The notes under the pieces are model-generated. The model was not told the DNA's origin, searched no databases, and was given only the letters and a program-made list of their open reading frames with translations. Positions 17,231 to 24,641 of a DNA stretch of 64,000 nucleotides are shown one piece after another. The stretch is taken from assembly GCF_001753205.1 (NCBI RefSeq), contig NZ_CP017560.1, positions 2,976,001 through 3,040,000 of the forward strand, written 5' to 3'. Each line of letters begins with the position of its first letter. Position 1 is the stretch's first letter. Origin of the DNA: Sporosarcina ureilytica (GTDB lineage: Bacteria; Bacillota; Bacilli; Bacillales_A; Planococcaceae). The position numbers and the translations under genes are program-made.

Positions 17231-17345
17231 AAAATAACTTCTATTTTTATAGAAATTTGATTCTTATCTACACTTCTATGTTAAAATAGGATTAGACAAC
17301 CTGTCAAATTTATTTTGCAATTATGTAAAAGGAGGAGTTGGCCCC

Positions 17346-17618
17346 GTGGAAAAAACAATTATTTGTAGATGTGAAGACGTTTCTTTAGAAGACATCGAAA
17401 CTACCGCCAACACATATAACTGCTCAGCTCGAGAAGTTAAATTACGTACGAGAGCAGGAATGGGCTATTGCGGCGGACGCACGTGCCGACCAGCAGTAGA
17501 TGCTGTCTTAGAACATGTTACAGGAGAAAAAGCAGGACATACAATACCATTAAAAGTACAACCTCCTGTTCGTCCTGTTACATTATCTGTTTTAGGAGGT
17601 AATCGAAATGACGACTAA
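17346..17618 (+). CDS. BFD-like [2Fe-2S] protein (dehydrogenase gamma/delta-type subunit)
   Basis: A 90-residue protein of the bacterioferritin-associated-ferredoxin (BFD) type. Four cysteines sit in the expected pattern: IICRCEDV at residues 5-12 (Cys7 and Cys9) and GYCGGRTCRP about residues 40-49. Such domains are fused to, or encoded beside, opine oxidase, D-hydroxyproline dehydrogenase and L-proline dehydrogenase complexes and shuttle electrons between flavin subunits. The start is a GTG with AAAGGAGG about 10 bases upstream. It overlaps the next gene by 11 bases, showing tight translational coupling of a three-gene operon that is divergent from the catalytic subunit. Confidence 0.87.
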   Translation: MEKTIICRCEDVSLEDIETTANTYNCSAREVKLRTRAGMGYCGGRTCRPAVDAVLEHVTGEKAGHTIPLKVQPPVRPVTLSVLGGNRNDD

Positions 17619-18009
17619 TCGTATTATGAATCATCCAGTATTAGGTAGGTTAGAAAATAAAAAAACCGTTACATTTACTTTTGATGGTCAAACATTTGAA
17701 GGCTACGAGGGAGATACTATTGCTTCTGCCCTTCTTGCAAACGGAATTCGACAATTACGTGTGCATGAAGAAACAGGTGAACCACGTGCCATTTATTGTA
17801 ACATCGGACATTGCTTTGAGTGTCGTGTAACTGTAAACGAAACAGATACGGTTCGTGCATGCATGACCCCAATCCAAAATGATTTGAAAGTTGAAAGCGG
17901 TAAAAGACAACCGACACCTTTCAATACGTCACCAGAAAATTGGCCACGTACATATGCAGAATATGAAGAAAGAAATAAAGATAAGAAGGACGGTGATTCG
18001 AATGTTTGA
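17608..18009 (+). CDS. [2Fe-2S] ferredoxin-like subunit (HcnA / sarcosine oxidase alpha N-terminal type)
   Basis: A 133-residue protein with the plant-ferredoxin-like fold of the Fer2_4 family. VTFTFDGQTFEGYEGDTIASALLANG is the beta-grasp part; the cluster ligands are IYCNIGHCFECRVTV and the later RACMTPI cysteine. Homologues are the small HcnA subunit of hydrogen cyanide synthase and the gamma subunit of D-hydroxyproline dehydrogenase. It is expected to relay electrons from substrate oxidation. Its ATG is preceded by GGAGG inside the previous gene, and its 3' end overlaps the next gene by 8 bases. The C-terminal 30 residues are charged and probably flexible. Confidence 0.87.
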   Translation: MTTNRIMNHPVLGRLENKKTVTFTFDGQTFEGYEGDTIASALLANGIRQLRVHEETGEPRAIYCNIGHCFECRVTVNETDTVRACMTPIQNDLKVESGKRQPTPFNTSPENWPRTYAEYEERNKDKKDGDSNV

Positions 18010-19183
18010 TGTCGTAATCATCGGAGCTGGACCAGCTGGTTTATCAGCGGCTATTGCTTGTCGTGAATCAAATTTAAATGTACTCGTAATTGATGAATTT
18101 ACGCAACCAGGTGGGAGACTATTAGGCCAACTTCACCAAGAACCAACAGGCGAATGGTGGAATGGGATTAAAGAAACGCAAATTCTACTTGATAAAGCAA
18201 ACGCTCTCAATACAACGATTAAATGTGGCATTTCCTGTCACCACATCGAGAAAACAGATGAAGGATATATCGTCCATACAAACGATGGCCTTCTTAAAAC
18301 AAAAAAATTACTAATTGCATCAGGAGCCGCTGAAACAGCAGTTCCGATTCCTGGATGGACACTTCCAGGCGTGATGTCAATCGGTGCTGCACAAGTCATG
18401 ACAAACGTTCATCGTGTACAAGTTGGAAAGAAAGGCATTGTTGTGGGTGTAAACGTTTTATCCGCGGCAATCGCACGTGAACTTCAAATTGCAGGCATCG
18501 ACTTACATAGTATGGCCTTACCAGTCAGTAATCCGGTAACGAAAGACCATGCGCATCCAGGGAAAGTAATGGATGGCCTAGTTCGCATCGCACATTTAGC
18601 GCCTTCTGCATTTTTACGTTTCGGAAGTAAATTTGCACAGAACGCTAAAGTCCGCGAGTTAGCTGTTAAACTTTATCCTAAAGGCGGCGTAAAAATGTGG
18701 GGAATGCCGATCCACATTCGCAAAGCGATTTCGCAAATTAACGGAACCGATAAAGTCGAATCCGTCACAATGGTAGACATTACACCAGAAGGCGAAATCA
18801 TTCCAGGCACAGAAGAAATCATTAAAGTCGATTTCGTTTGTATCGCTGGCGGACTATATCCATTAAGTGAACTAGCTTCCGTTGTAGGCTGTCCATTCCG
18901 TTATATTGAAGAACTCGGCGGGCACGTTCCAGTACACAACGAACAAATGGAAACGCCATTAGATGGTCTTTATGTTGCAGGTAACATTACAGGCATCGAA
19001 AGCGCCAAAGTAGCCCGTGCACAAGGAACTGTCGCTGGCTATGCAATCGCCGAGCAACAAGACAAAGTCGAAAAAGCGAAGGAAGAAGTAAAAGCAATTC
19101 GCGAAGCCGCTTCTATCCAATTCCACCCGCAAATTAAAGCAGGGCGCGCTAAGATTCATAGAGCTTTCCAAGAATATGCATAA
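18002..19183 (+). CDS. NAD(P)/FAD-dependent oxidoreductase (HcnB / opine dehydrogenase alpha-type subunit)
   Basis: A 393-residue pyridine-nucleotide-disulfide-type flavoprotein. FDVVIIGAGPAGLSAAIAC at the N-terminus binds FAD, KLLIASGAAETAVPIPGWTLPGV follows, GKKGIVVGVNVLSAAIAREL is a second nucleotide loop, and GLYVAGNITGIESAKVARAQGTVAGYAIAE is the C-terminal FAD contact. It matches the alpha subunit of D-hydroxyproline dehydrogenase, L-proline dehydrogenase and opine oxidases, minus the C-terminal BFD domain, which is a separate gene here (17346). The ATG at 18002 agrees with the family N-terminus; upstream in-frame sequence overlaps the previous gene in another frame and was not used. AAGAAGGA lies about 11 bases upstream. 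Confidence 0.9.
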   Translation: MFDVVIIGAGPAGLSAAIACRESNLNVLVIDEFTQPGGRLLGQLHQEPTGEWWNGIKETQILLDKANALNTTIKCGISCHHIEKTDEGYIVHTNDGLLKTKKLLIASGAAETAVPIPGWTLPGVMSIGAAQVMTNVHRVQVGKKGIVVGVNVLSAAIARELQIAGIDLHSMALPVSNPVTKDHAHPGKVMDGLVRIAHLAPSAFLRFGSKFAQNAKVRELAVKLYPKGGVKMWGMPIHIRKAISQINGTDKVESVTMVDITPEGEIIPGTEEIIKVDFVCIAGGLYPLSELASVVGCPFRYIEELGGHVPVHNEQMETPLDGLYVAGNITGIESAKVARAQGTVAGYAIAEQQDKVEKAKEEVKAIREAASIQFHPQIKAGRAKIHRAFQEYA

Positions 19184-19198
19184 AATAGATTTATGAGG

Positions 19199-19232
19199 AG
19201 AGAAAGTGCTATCACTTTCTCTTCTTTTTTTT
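19199..19232 (+). terminator. Rho-independent terminator of the dehydrogenase operon
   Basis: Ten-base perfect stem (AGAGAAAGTG at 19199-19208, complement at 19213-19222), four-base loop, then TTCTTTTTTTT. It lies 16 bases past the stop codon. Tandem array 1 starts immediately after it. Confidence 0.88.
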
Positions 19233-19240
19233 GAGTCGTT

Positions 19241-19446
19241 TTCGGGAGCGTTGCGTACTTTTCTGGAAGCGTTGCGTTCTTTGGGAGAAGCGTTGCATAC
19301 TTTTATCGATACGTTGAGTACTTTCGGGAGCGTTGCATACTTTTCTGGAAGCGTTGCGTTCTTTGGGAAAAGCGTTGCATACTTTTATTGATACGTTGAG
19401 TACTTTCGGGAGCGTTGCATACTTTTCCGGAAGCGTTGCGTTCTTT
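19241..19446. repeat. Tandem array 1, 82-bp period (about 2.5 copies)
   Basis: The segment TTCGGGAGCGTTGC starts at 19241, 19323 and 19405, giving an exact 82-base period. Each unit contains four sub-units with a CGTTG core (for example GCGTTGCATACTTTT, GCGTTGCGTTCTTTGGG, ACGTTGAGTACTTTC). The period is not a multiple of three, so it is not a repetitive protein gene. It shares period and sub-unit style, but not exact sequence, with the arrays at 20690 and 33766. No spacers are present, so it is not a CRISPR. Confidence 0.9.
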
Positions 19447-19543
19447 TAGAGTAATGGTAATTTCTTCCAAAATGTAAAATAAACTTACCACCTATAAAAT
19501 TGAATGCAAATAGCCGTCCAATGCAATGGACGGCAAATTTGTG

Positions 19544-20512
19544 TTACTTCCTATATAGTTGTTCTTGATCAGCATAAAAATAATGAGTTTTCGGCGGTTT
19601 TCCTTTTCTACTTAATTTTGAATGGCGCAGAATAATACTTGCCGCATATTTCGATTCTAAATTTAGAAATGCTCGGCATTCAGCATTAGAAATCGTTGGC
19701 TTTATTAGTAAAAACCAATCTTCCAATACTTGATAAAGTTCTTGAGTGGCATATTTCCCACAACTGAGACAACGCCATTTTTGCCCCCTTTTCCTATTCA
19801 TTAATCCATTACAATCGGAACATAATACTCCACTCTTTAATTCAGATGGCTGAAAGTTAAACCGTTCACAAGCTAACCGGTAGTTTTCGCGTGAACTTTC
19901 TTCTATCTTTTTAACAATTCTAGTAATCTCTTCGCCCGATAAAATAGCCGAGAGTTTTGGTAACCCCGATATATATCGCGGCAGCTGTTTTCGATATTTG
20001 ACAAGTACAGTTTTTGGCATTTCATGGATAATCGTACGTTGATTTGCCATCACAAGAACACCTTCTATAGAAACATTAATATTCCGATTGGCGAGCCATC
20101 GACTAAGTGCTGTCTCTGTTCTAATAAGCTGATGAATAACGCAATCAAAATAATCCTTCTTGCCTGTCGGTGAGACTCTAATTGTTTTGCCTGATTCTTC
20201 ATCAAAATAAACTGTACCATTATAATTTTTAATTTCTAATAGGATAATACGAGACGGAGAAAGGATAAGTGTGTCAATTTCAAACAAGTAATGGGGATTT
20301 ACTTGTAACTTAATATTTTTCAAGATTTTTGTGCTTGGGGGAAAATTGATTTCATGCAAAACACGATCGACATTGAGCTCTCCTGAATAGCCAGCTTCAA
20401 TTCGATTCTTTCTGTCTAAAATTTCATCGTAACGCTGATGCTGGGTCGGTAGTCTAGTTAATAAACGATTGATTATTTTTAATTCAATTGGTGGTTGTCG
20501 TGGTGGGCTTAT
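19544..20512 (-). CDS. NERD-domain protein with C-terminal zinc ribbon; no canonical start at its conserved N-terminus
   Basis: The NERD (nuclease-related) domain covers LNVDRVLHEINFPPSTKI through FEIDTLILSPSRIILLEIKNYNG and DYFDCVIHQLIRTETALSRWL; the Glu-x-Lys in LLEIKNY is the restriction-endonuclease-like core. A zinc ribbon, CSDCNG with CLSCGK, lies near residue 185 of the shorter reading, followed by a helical tail. The first usable start is a TTG at 20359, but the frame and family similarity continue upstream (PPIELKIINRLLTRLP, RNRIEAGYSGEL) to an ATA codon at 20510-20512, five to seven bases after AGGAGGGG; an in-frame TAA lies farther up. Either ATA is used as a start or the start codon has been lost by mutation. 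The function of this family is not established. Confidence 0.72.
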   Translation of the reverse strand: MSPPRQPPIELKIINRLLTRLPTQHQRYDEILDRKNRIEAGYSGELNVDRVLHEINFPPSTKILKNIKLQVNPHYLFEIDTLILSPSRIILLEIKNYNGTVYFDEESGKTIRVSPTGKKDYFDCVIHQLIRTETALSRWLANRNINVSIEGVLVMANQRTIIHEMPKTVLVKYRKQLPRYISGLPKLSAILSGEEITRIVKKIEESSRENYRLACERFNFQPSELKSGVLCSDCNGLMNRKRGQKWRCLSCGKYATQELYQVLEDWFLLIKPTISNAECRAFLNLESKYAASIILRHSKLSRKGKPPKTHYFYADQEQLYRK

Positions 20513-20607
20513 TTGAACCCCTCCTATTCTGATTATTTAGTTTACATGTTATCGTTTTTCATCATAAAACGCAAGAACTAATTATAAATTGCTTTTCCCA
20601 ACTTAAA

Positions 20608-20642
20608 TGGTCATTCACCTGCATGTGAATGACCAACTTTTT
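20608..20642 (+). terminator. Orphan rho-independent terminator upstream of array 2
   Basis: Perfect 11-base stem (TGGTCATTCAC at 20608-20618, complement at 20625-20635), six-base loop, then CTTTTTTT on the plus strand. No plus-strand gene lies upstream for more than 1.4 kb, so its transcript is unknown. Array 2 begins about 48 bases downstream. Confidence 0.75.
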
Positions 20643-20689
20643 TAAAAAGCCTTGTATGTTCTTGTAATAGGGCTGCCTCCTTTTCATTA

Positions 20690-21158
20690 AACGTTGAGGA
20701 CTTTTACAGGAGCGTTGCATTCTTTTACCGTTACGTTGCATACTCTCGCATGCGTTGCGTACTTTTCATTAAACGTTGAGGACTTTCACAGGAGCGTTGC
20801 ATTCTTTTACCGATACGTTGCATACTCTCGCATGCGTTGCGTACTTTTCATAAAACGTTGAGGACTTTCACAGGAGCGTTGTTTCCTGTTACCGATACGT
20901 TGCATACTTTCGACAGCGTTGCGTACTTTTCATAAAACGTTGAATACTTTCACAGGAGCGTTGTATCCATTTACCGTTATGTTGCATACTTTCGACAGCG
21001 TTGCGTACTTTTCATAAAACGTTGAATACTTTCACAGGAGCGTTGTATCCATTTACCGTTACGTTGCATACTTTCGACAGCGTTGCGTACTTTTCATAAA
21101 ACGTTGAGGACTTTCACAGGAGCGTTGCATTCTTTTACCGATACGTTGCATACTCCCC
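20690..21158. repeat. Tandem array 2, 82-bp period (about 5.7 copies)
   Basis: ACGTTGA starts at 20691, 20773, 20855, 20937, 21019 and 21101, six starts exactly 82 bases apart. Within a unit the GTTG cores are spaced 21, 21, 19 and 21 bases, about two helical turns each. Copies differ by a few substitutions, for example GAGGACTTT versus GAATACTTT and TCTCGCATG versus TTTCGACAG, and one unit has GTTTCCTG. No credible coding frame persists. It fills most of the gap between the NERD gene and the sigma-factor gene. Confidence 0.93.
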
Positions 21159-21426
21159 AGGTATTCTGTTCGTTAACTACGAAAGTCCATTAAAATAATT
21201 CATATATACAAGTAGTAGACACGGAAAATGGCATTTCCATACCGGTTTTTGCCCCAACTTGCAGTTTTCATGGTATTTCTCGAGTGAATACTCAGTTTTC
21301 ACGTCACTGATAGTAATCCGACCTCTTACATTTCTCACAAACAGCCTTTCGACCTAGATTCAAGTTTGTCCTAATGTATAAGCACCCGGGAATAAACGAA
21401 TCGTGCACGGTTGAAAGGGCCGTAGT

Positions 21427-21909
21427 GTGAAAAACTTTGAGGAAGTTTTAGTACAGTATGAACCAATGATTACTGCGTCCATGCGACAGCTACATGTGTA
21501 TCGTAATTATGAACAATTTAGACAAGTTGGAAGGATAGCTTTATGGCAAGCCTGGACAAGATACGAAGAAGGCAAAGGTCATTTTGCCCCATTCGCCTCG
21601 CGGAGTATACGTGGCGCAATGTTGGATGAAATCAAAAGGGAGCATCGATTTGAAGAACACATCGTTCAAACGGAAGATGAATTATTAATGAGTTTAGCTG
21701 GCGAAGATATAGTCCAATTGGAAGCTTGGTCAGAAAAGATTAGTTGGGCAATTGGACAGTTAACTGTAAAAGAAAAAGAACTAATACAACTTCTGTTTAT
21801 CAATGAATTCTCCCATGTAAAATGTGCAGAATTAGTGGGGATTTCAATTCCAGGCATTAAAAAGAGAAGAGAAAGAATGCTGATGAAGTTACGGGAAATA
21901 TTAAGCTAA
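21427..21909 (+). CDS. Sigma-70 family RNA polymerase sigma factor (ECF-like)
   Basis: A 160-residue protein with sigma region 2 (FRQVGRIALWQAWTRYEEGKGHFAPFASRSIRGAMLDEIKRE, about residues 35-76) and a region-4 helix-turn-helix (LTVKEKELIQLL...HVKCAELVGISIPGIKKRRERML, about residues 115-152). It is short, as in ECF or phage-type sigma factors, and no anti-sigma gene adjoins it. Its targets are unknown. The GTG start has GAAAGGG about nine bases upstream. Roughly 270 bases between array 2 and this gene hold no recognisable gene and probably its promoter. A hairpin terminator follows. Confidence 0.85.
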   Translation: MKNFEEVLVQYEPMITASMRQLHVYRNYEQFRQVGRIALWQAWTRYEEGKGHFAPFASRSIRGAMLDEIKREHRFEEHIVQTEDELLMSLAGEDIVQLEAWSEKISWAIGQLTVKEKELIQLLFINEFSHVKCAELVGISIPGIKKRRERMLMKLREILS

Positions 21910-21924
21910 ACGTCACACAAAAAC

Positions 21925-21965
21925 TACGGAAGTTCAAACAAACTTGTTTGGTTGAACTTCCGTGA
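21925..21965 (+). terminator. Rho-independent terminator after the sigma-factor gene
   Basis: Perfect 11-base stem (CGGAAGTTCAA at 21927-21937, complement at 21952-21962), with AACAAACTTGTTTG able to pair further inside. The 3' T tract is weak (GTGAATCGTTCTT). Confidence 0.65.
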
Positions 21966-22023
21966 ATCGTTCTTAATAAAACCATTTAATCATTTTCCCC
22001 AACTGTTAAAGAACTTCCTAAAC

Positions 22024-22065
22024 AAAAAACTATTCATTCGAAACCTAATCGAATTGAATAGTTTT
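22024..22065 (-). terminator. Rho-independent terminator after the DUF421 gene
   Basis: AAAACTATTCATTCGA pairs with TCGAATTGAATAGTTTT with one mismatch; on the minus strand it is followed by TTTTTTG. It begins 12 bases past the stop codon of 22077-22793. Confidence 0.75.
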
Positions 22066-22076
22066 AACGTAAATAT

Positions 22077-22793
22077 TTAGTTATCATTACCTCGCTCATC
22101 AATAAATAATGAACCATCCGTTTGAATTTGTGCGTAAAAGACATCCTCAACATTCAAAATGTTTTTCTTCCTTAATTTCTTCATAACCCAATCCTCTGTT
22201 AAATCAAGTTCCTTCAGATTTTGATGAAGCAACTTGCCATCGGATATGATATCTGTCGGAAAATACTTCGGTTGAGTTGCTGCGGCTTTTACATCTTCTC
22301 TTGTCGCTTCAAGTAGTTGAGTTTTCTTCAATACACTAAGTTCTCCATTATTCTCTAGAATCGCCCAATCCACATCTTGAATCGAAAAAATACTTTGCTC
22401 CCGTAACAACATCATCACATCATCCATATGCAATCTCAACGACTTTAACGAACGTTCCAATATTTTCCCTTCACGGATTATCACTGTCGGTTCATCATCA
22501 AGAATTTTTCGAGCCTTTTTCCATTTTAATAGGATGAAACTCATCAAGATCGTTAAAACAGACCACCAGAAGAGTGCGATATAGCCGTTTATAAAATGTG
22601 TCTTCTCCTGCACACTAATCTCACCCGCAATCGAACCAATCGTGATTCCGTTAATATAATGAAAGTAAGAGAGCTGACTTAACTGCTTCTTTCCCATAAG
22701 CCGGGTAAGTATAAGCAATGTTATAAATGTAACGACAGCTCTGAACGTCATTTCCCAAAAAGCAATTTGCGATATCGCTTTGGTAACATCCAT
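22077..22793 (-). CDS. DUF421/YetF-family membrane protein
   Basis: A 238-residue protein with three N-terminal transmembrane helices (about 15-37, 45-60 and 66-88) and a cytoplasmic domain of the YetF/YcaP type. Family marks are TLLILTRLMGKKQLSQLSYFHYINGITIGSIAGE, DDEPTVIIREGKILERSLKSLRLHMDDVMMLLREQSIFSIQDVDWAILENNGELSVLKK and a second, similar half (VIIREGK-like DIISDGKLLHQNLKELDLTEDWV...VFYAQIQTDGSLFIDERG). In spore-formers such proteins occur in vegetative cells and spores; some affect germination or spore structure, but the activity is unknown. It stands alone, with a terminator at its end. Confidence 0.87.
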   Translation of the reverse strand: MDVTKAISQIAFWEMTFRAVVTFITLLILTRLMGKKQLSQLSYFHYINGITIGSIAGEISVQEKTHFINGYIALFWWSVLTILMSFILLKWKKARKILDDEPTVIIREGKILERSLKSLRLHMDDVMMLLREQSIFSIQDVDWAILENNGELSVLKKTQLLEATREDVKAAATQPKYFPTDIISDGKLLHQNLKELDLTEDWVMKKLRKKNILNVEDVFYAQIQTDGSLFIDERGNDN

Positions 22794-23185
22794 CCAACAA
22801 TCGTCCCTTCTTCTTTATCCAAGTCTCTATAGTATGGTATAAACAGTAATCAATTATTCTTGAATGGTTAAATATAACTAGAATGAAGGATTATTTTTCG
22901 AATTTTTCAGGATATATCTATTAAAAATACAGAATTAATGCCGATATAAAAAATAGACAGAAAAATTAACAACGAAAAACTAATGAGAGTAATGTGATGG
23001 GCCCTTAAGACAAGCCCAAAACTATAATTGCCGATGAGATTTTTTCATCTTATTAAAAGGTTGATATTGCGAACGATAAGTAACATTCATAATCCGGACA
23101 ATATCCTAGCTATCCTTAGACAGAAGAGCATGAACAGACAACATGATAACTTCAATTTTCATATGAGGGAGGATTGCTAATTTTC
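22794..23185. other. Intergenic stretch without recognisable gene
   Basis: About 390 AT-rich bases between the divergent DUF421 and NUMOD-type genes. I see no strong hairpin, repeat or coding frame. The ends must hold the two promoters, but no convincing -35/-10 pair stands out. Confidence 0.4.
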
Positions 23186-23536
23186 GTGGATAAATTAACG
23201 AAAAATAAAAAGATTAGCCTAGCGATGAAAGGAAGGACCCTTTCAAATGAACATAAACAAAACATAGCAATCGCAAGAAAAGGTCAAATTCATTCTGACA
23301 AGACGAAAGAAAAGATAAAAAATACATTATTGGGTAAAGGCGGAAATTACAAAACCAATCATCCCCTTGTGCCCAAATCAACAATGAGTCGTTCTCACTT
23401 AACCGCGGAAGATGTAAAAGAAATTCGCGATAGATATAGCAATGAACGTGGCGCTTCTTTACGCCGACTAGCAAGAGATTATTCAGTTAGTCGACATACG
23501 ATTCACAGCATCGTCACTTACAGAATATGGAAATGA
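23186..23536 (+). CDS. Orphan NUMOD3/HTH DNA-binding protein, homing-endonuclease-associated
   Basis: About 116 residues, very basic. Two NUMOD3-type modules follow one another: SLAMKGRTLSNEHKQNIAIARKG and HSDKTKEKIKNTLLGKG, the modular DNA-binding motif of GIY-YIG and HNH homing endonucleases. A C-terminal helix-turn-helix (LTAEDVKEIRDRYSNERGASLRRLARDYSVSRHTIHSIV) resembles that of phage HNH enzymes. No GIY-YIG or HNH catalytic motif is present in or next to it, so it is either a remnant of a homing endonuclease or a stand-alone DNA-binding protein. The start is uncertain: AGGGAGGA abuts a TTG at 23174, so I use the GTG at 23186. Confidence 0.7.
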   Translation: MDKLTKNKKISLAMKGRTLSNEHKQNIAIARKGQIHSDKTKEKIKNTLLGKGGNYKTNHPLVPKSTMSRSHLTAEDVKEIRDRYSNERGASLRRLARDYSVSRHTIHSIVTYRIWK

Positions 23537-23728
23537 GTGCTATAGTTTGCAAACTATTTAATGCGCTTTCACTTAAAGTTCTACCAACATCAGTTCCTAA
23601 AATATGCCTTTATTAATACTCCTTTCACAAAATATTTCCCGAGAAATAAAATACAGTTATATCTCTTAATATTCTATTTTTTTCGACCCTGTGATAAACT
23701 AAATTAAGACAAAGAAAGGGTGGATTCA

Positions 23729-24553
23729 ATGTATACAAAAACACTTAATAACGGAATGACAATTCCACAACTTGGATTCGGCGTTTGGAAAGTATCTGAC
23801 GAAGAAGCTATAAGTACAGTAGACGAAGCCATTCAAACCGGATACAGACTGATTGACACGGCAAAAATTTATGGCAATGAAGTCGGCGTTGGAAAAGCGA
23901 TTGCAAAAAGTGCTATTCCACGCGAAGAGTTATTCATTACGACAAAACTTTGGAATAGTGATCAAGGTTATGAACAGACTTTACAAGCATTTGATGAAAG
24001 TTTGGAAAAACTTGGTTTAGATTACGTCGATTTATATTTAATTCATTGGCCTACACCGATGTATGATACATACGTAGAATCTTACAAAGCAATGGAAAAG
24101 ATTTACAAAGAAGGTCGTGCAAAGGCAATTGGCGTTTGTAACTTTGATATTGAACATTTACAACGAATTATCGATGAATGTGAAATTGTTCCAGCTATTA
24201 ATCAAATCGAATGCCACCCATATTTGCAACAAACCGAACTAAAGGCATTTTGCCAACAACACGGAATTCACGTGGAAGCTTATAGTCCGCTTATGAATGG
24301 GAAAGATGTTTTAGAAAATACGACAATCCAAGAAATTGCAAAACAATACGGTAAAACACCAGCACAAGTCATTTTGCGTTGGCATCTGCAAACGGACACA
24401 ATCGTCATCCCGAAAACAGTGACACCATCACGCATGGCGGAAAACTTGGACGTATTCGATTTCGAGTTAAATTCGACCGATATGGATAAAATCTCCGCAC
24501 TAGACTCCGGTAAAAGAATTAACGCGGTACCGAGCGAAATGAACAGAAAATAA
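23729..24553 (+). CDS. Aldo/keto reductase
   Basis: A 274-residue NADPH-dependent TIM-barrel oxidoreductase of the AKR5-like group (2,5-diketo-gluconate reductase/YvgN/YtbE type). The catalytic tetrad is visible: Asp43 and Tyr48 in LIDTAKIYGNE, Lys73 in TTKLWN, and His106 in LYLIHWPTP. The cofactor-binding IPKTVTPSRMAENLDVFDFEL is near the C-terminus. It reduces aldehydes and ketones such as methylglyoxal or glyoxal in the cytoplasm; the physiological substrate is unknown. The ATG at 23729 lies 5 bases after AAAGGGTGG, whereas a GTG at 23720 lies inside that site. It is a single-gene transcript followed by a terminator. Confidence 0.93.
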   Translation: MYTKTLNNGMTIPQLGFGVWKVSDEEAISTVDEAIQTGYRLIDTAKIYGNEVGVGKAIAKSAIPREELFITTKLWNSDQGYEQTLQAFDESLEKLGLDYVDLYLIHWPTPMYDTYVESYKAMEKIYKEGRAKAIGVCNFDIEHLQRIIDECEIVPAINQIECHPYLQQTELKAFCQQHGIHVEAYSPLMNGKDVLENTTIQEIAKQYGKTPAQVILRWHLQTDTIVIPKTVTPSRMAENLDVFDFELNSTDMDKISALDSGKRINAVPSEMNRK

Positions 24554-24560
24554 TCTCATT

Positions 24561-24592
24561 CCCTTCCAAACACAAGTTTTGGAGGGTTTTTT
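24561..24592 (+). terminator. Rho-independent terminator after aldo/keto reductase gene
   Basis: CCCTTCCAAA pairs with TTTGGAGGG with one mismatch, followed by TTTTTT. It starts 7 bases after the stop codon. Confidence 0.8.
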
Positions 24593-24612
24593 ATTCTGAG
24601 AAGAATCAAATG

Positions 24613-24641
24613 AAAAAAGTGATTACCCACAAGGCAATCAC
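24613..24641 (-). terminator. Terminator overlapping the DUF4097 stop codon
   Basis: GTGATT-CC and GG-AATCAC pair around CACAA, each arm with one unpaired base; on the minus strand six T residues follow. The hairpin includes the stop codon of 24638-25438. Confidence 0.7.

Noticed and set aside
17891..18001. Longer N-terminus for the HcnB-like subunit
   Set aside because: The extra residues overlap the previous gene in another frame and precede the FAD loop that starts the family; ATG 18002 fits.
19206..19391. Short open frame through array 1 as a repeat protein
   Set aside because: The 82-bp period is not a multiple of three, so frame changes each unit; no ribosome site.
20690..21158. CRISPR array
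   Set aside because: Repeats are contiguous 82-bp units without unique spacers, and no cas genes are in the window.
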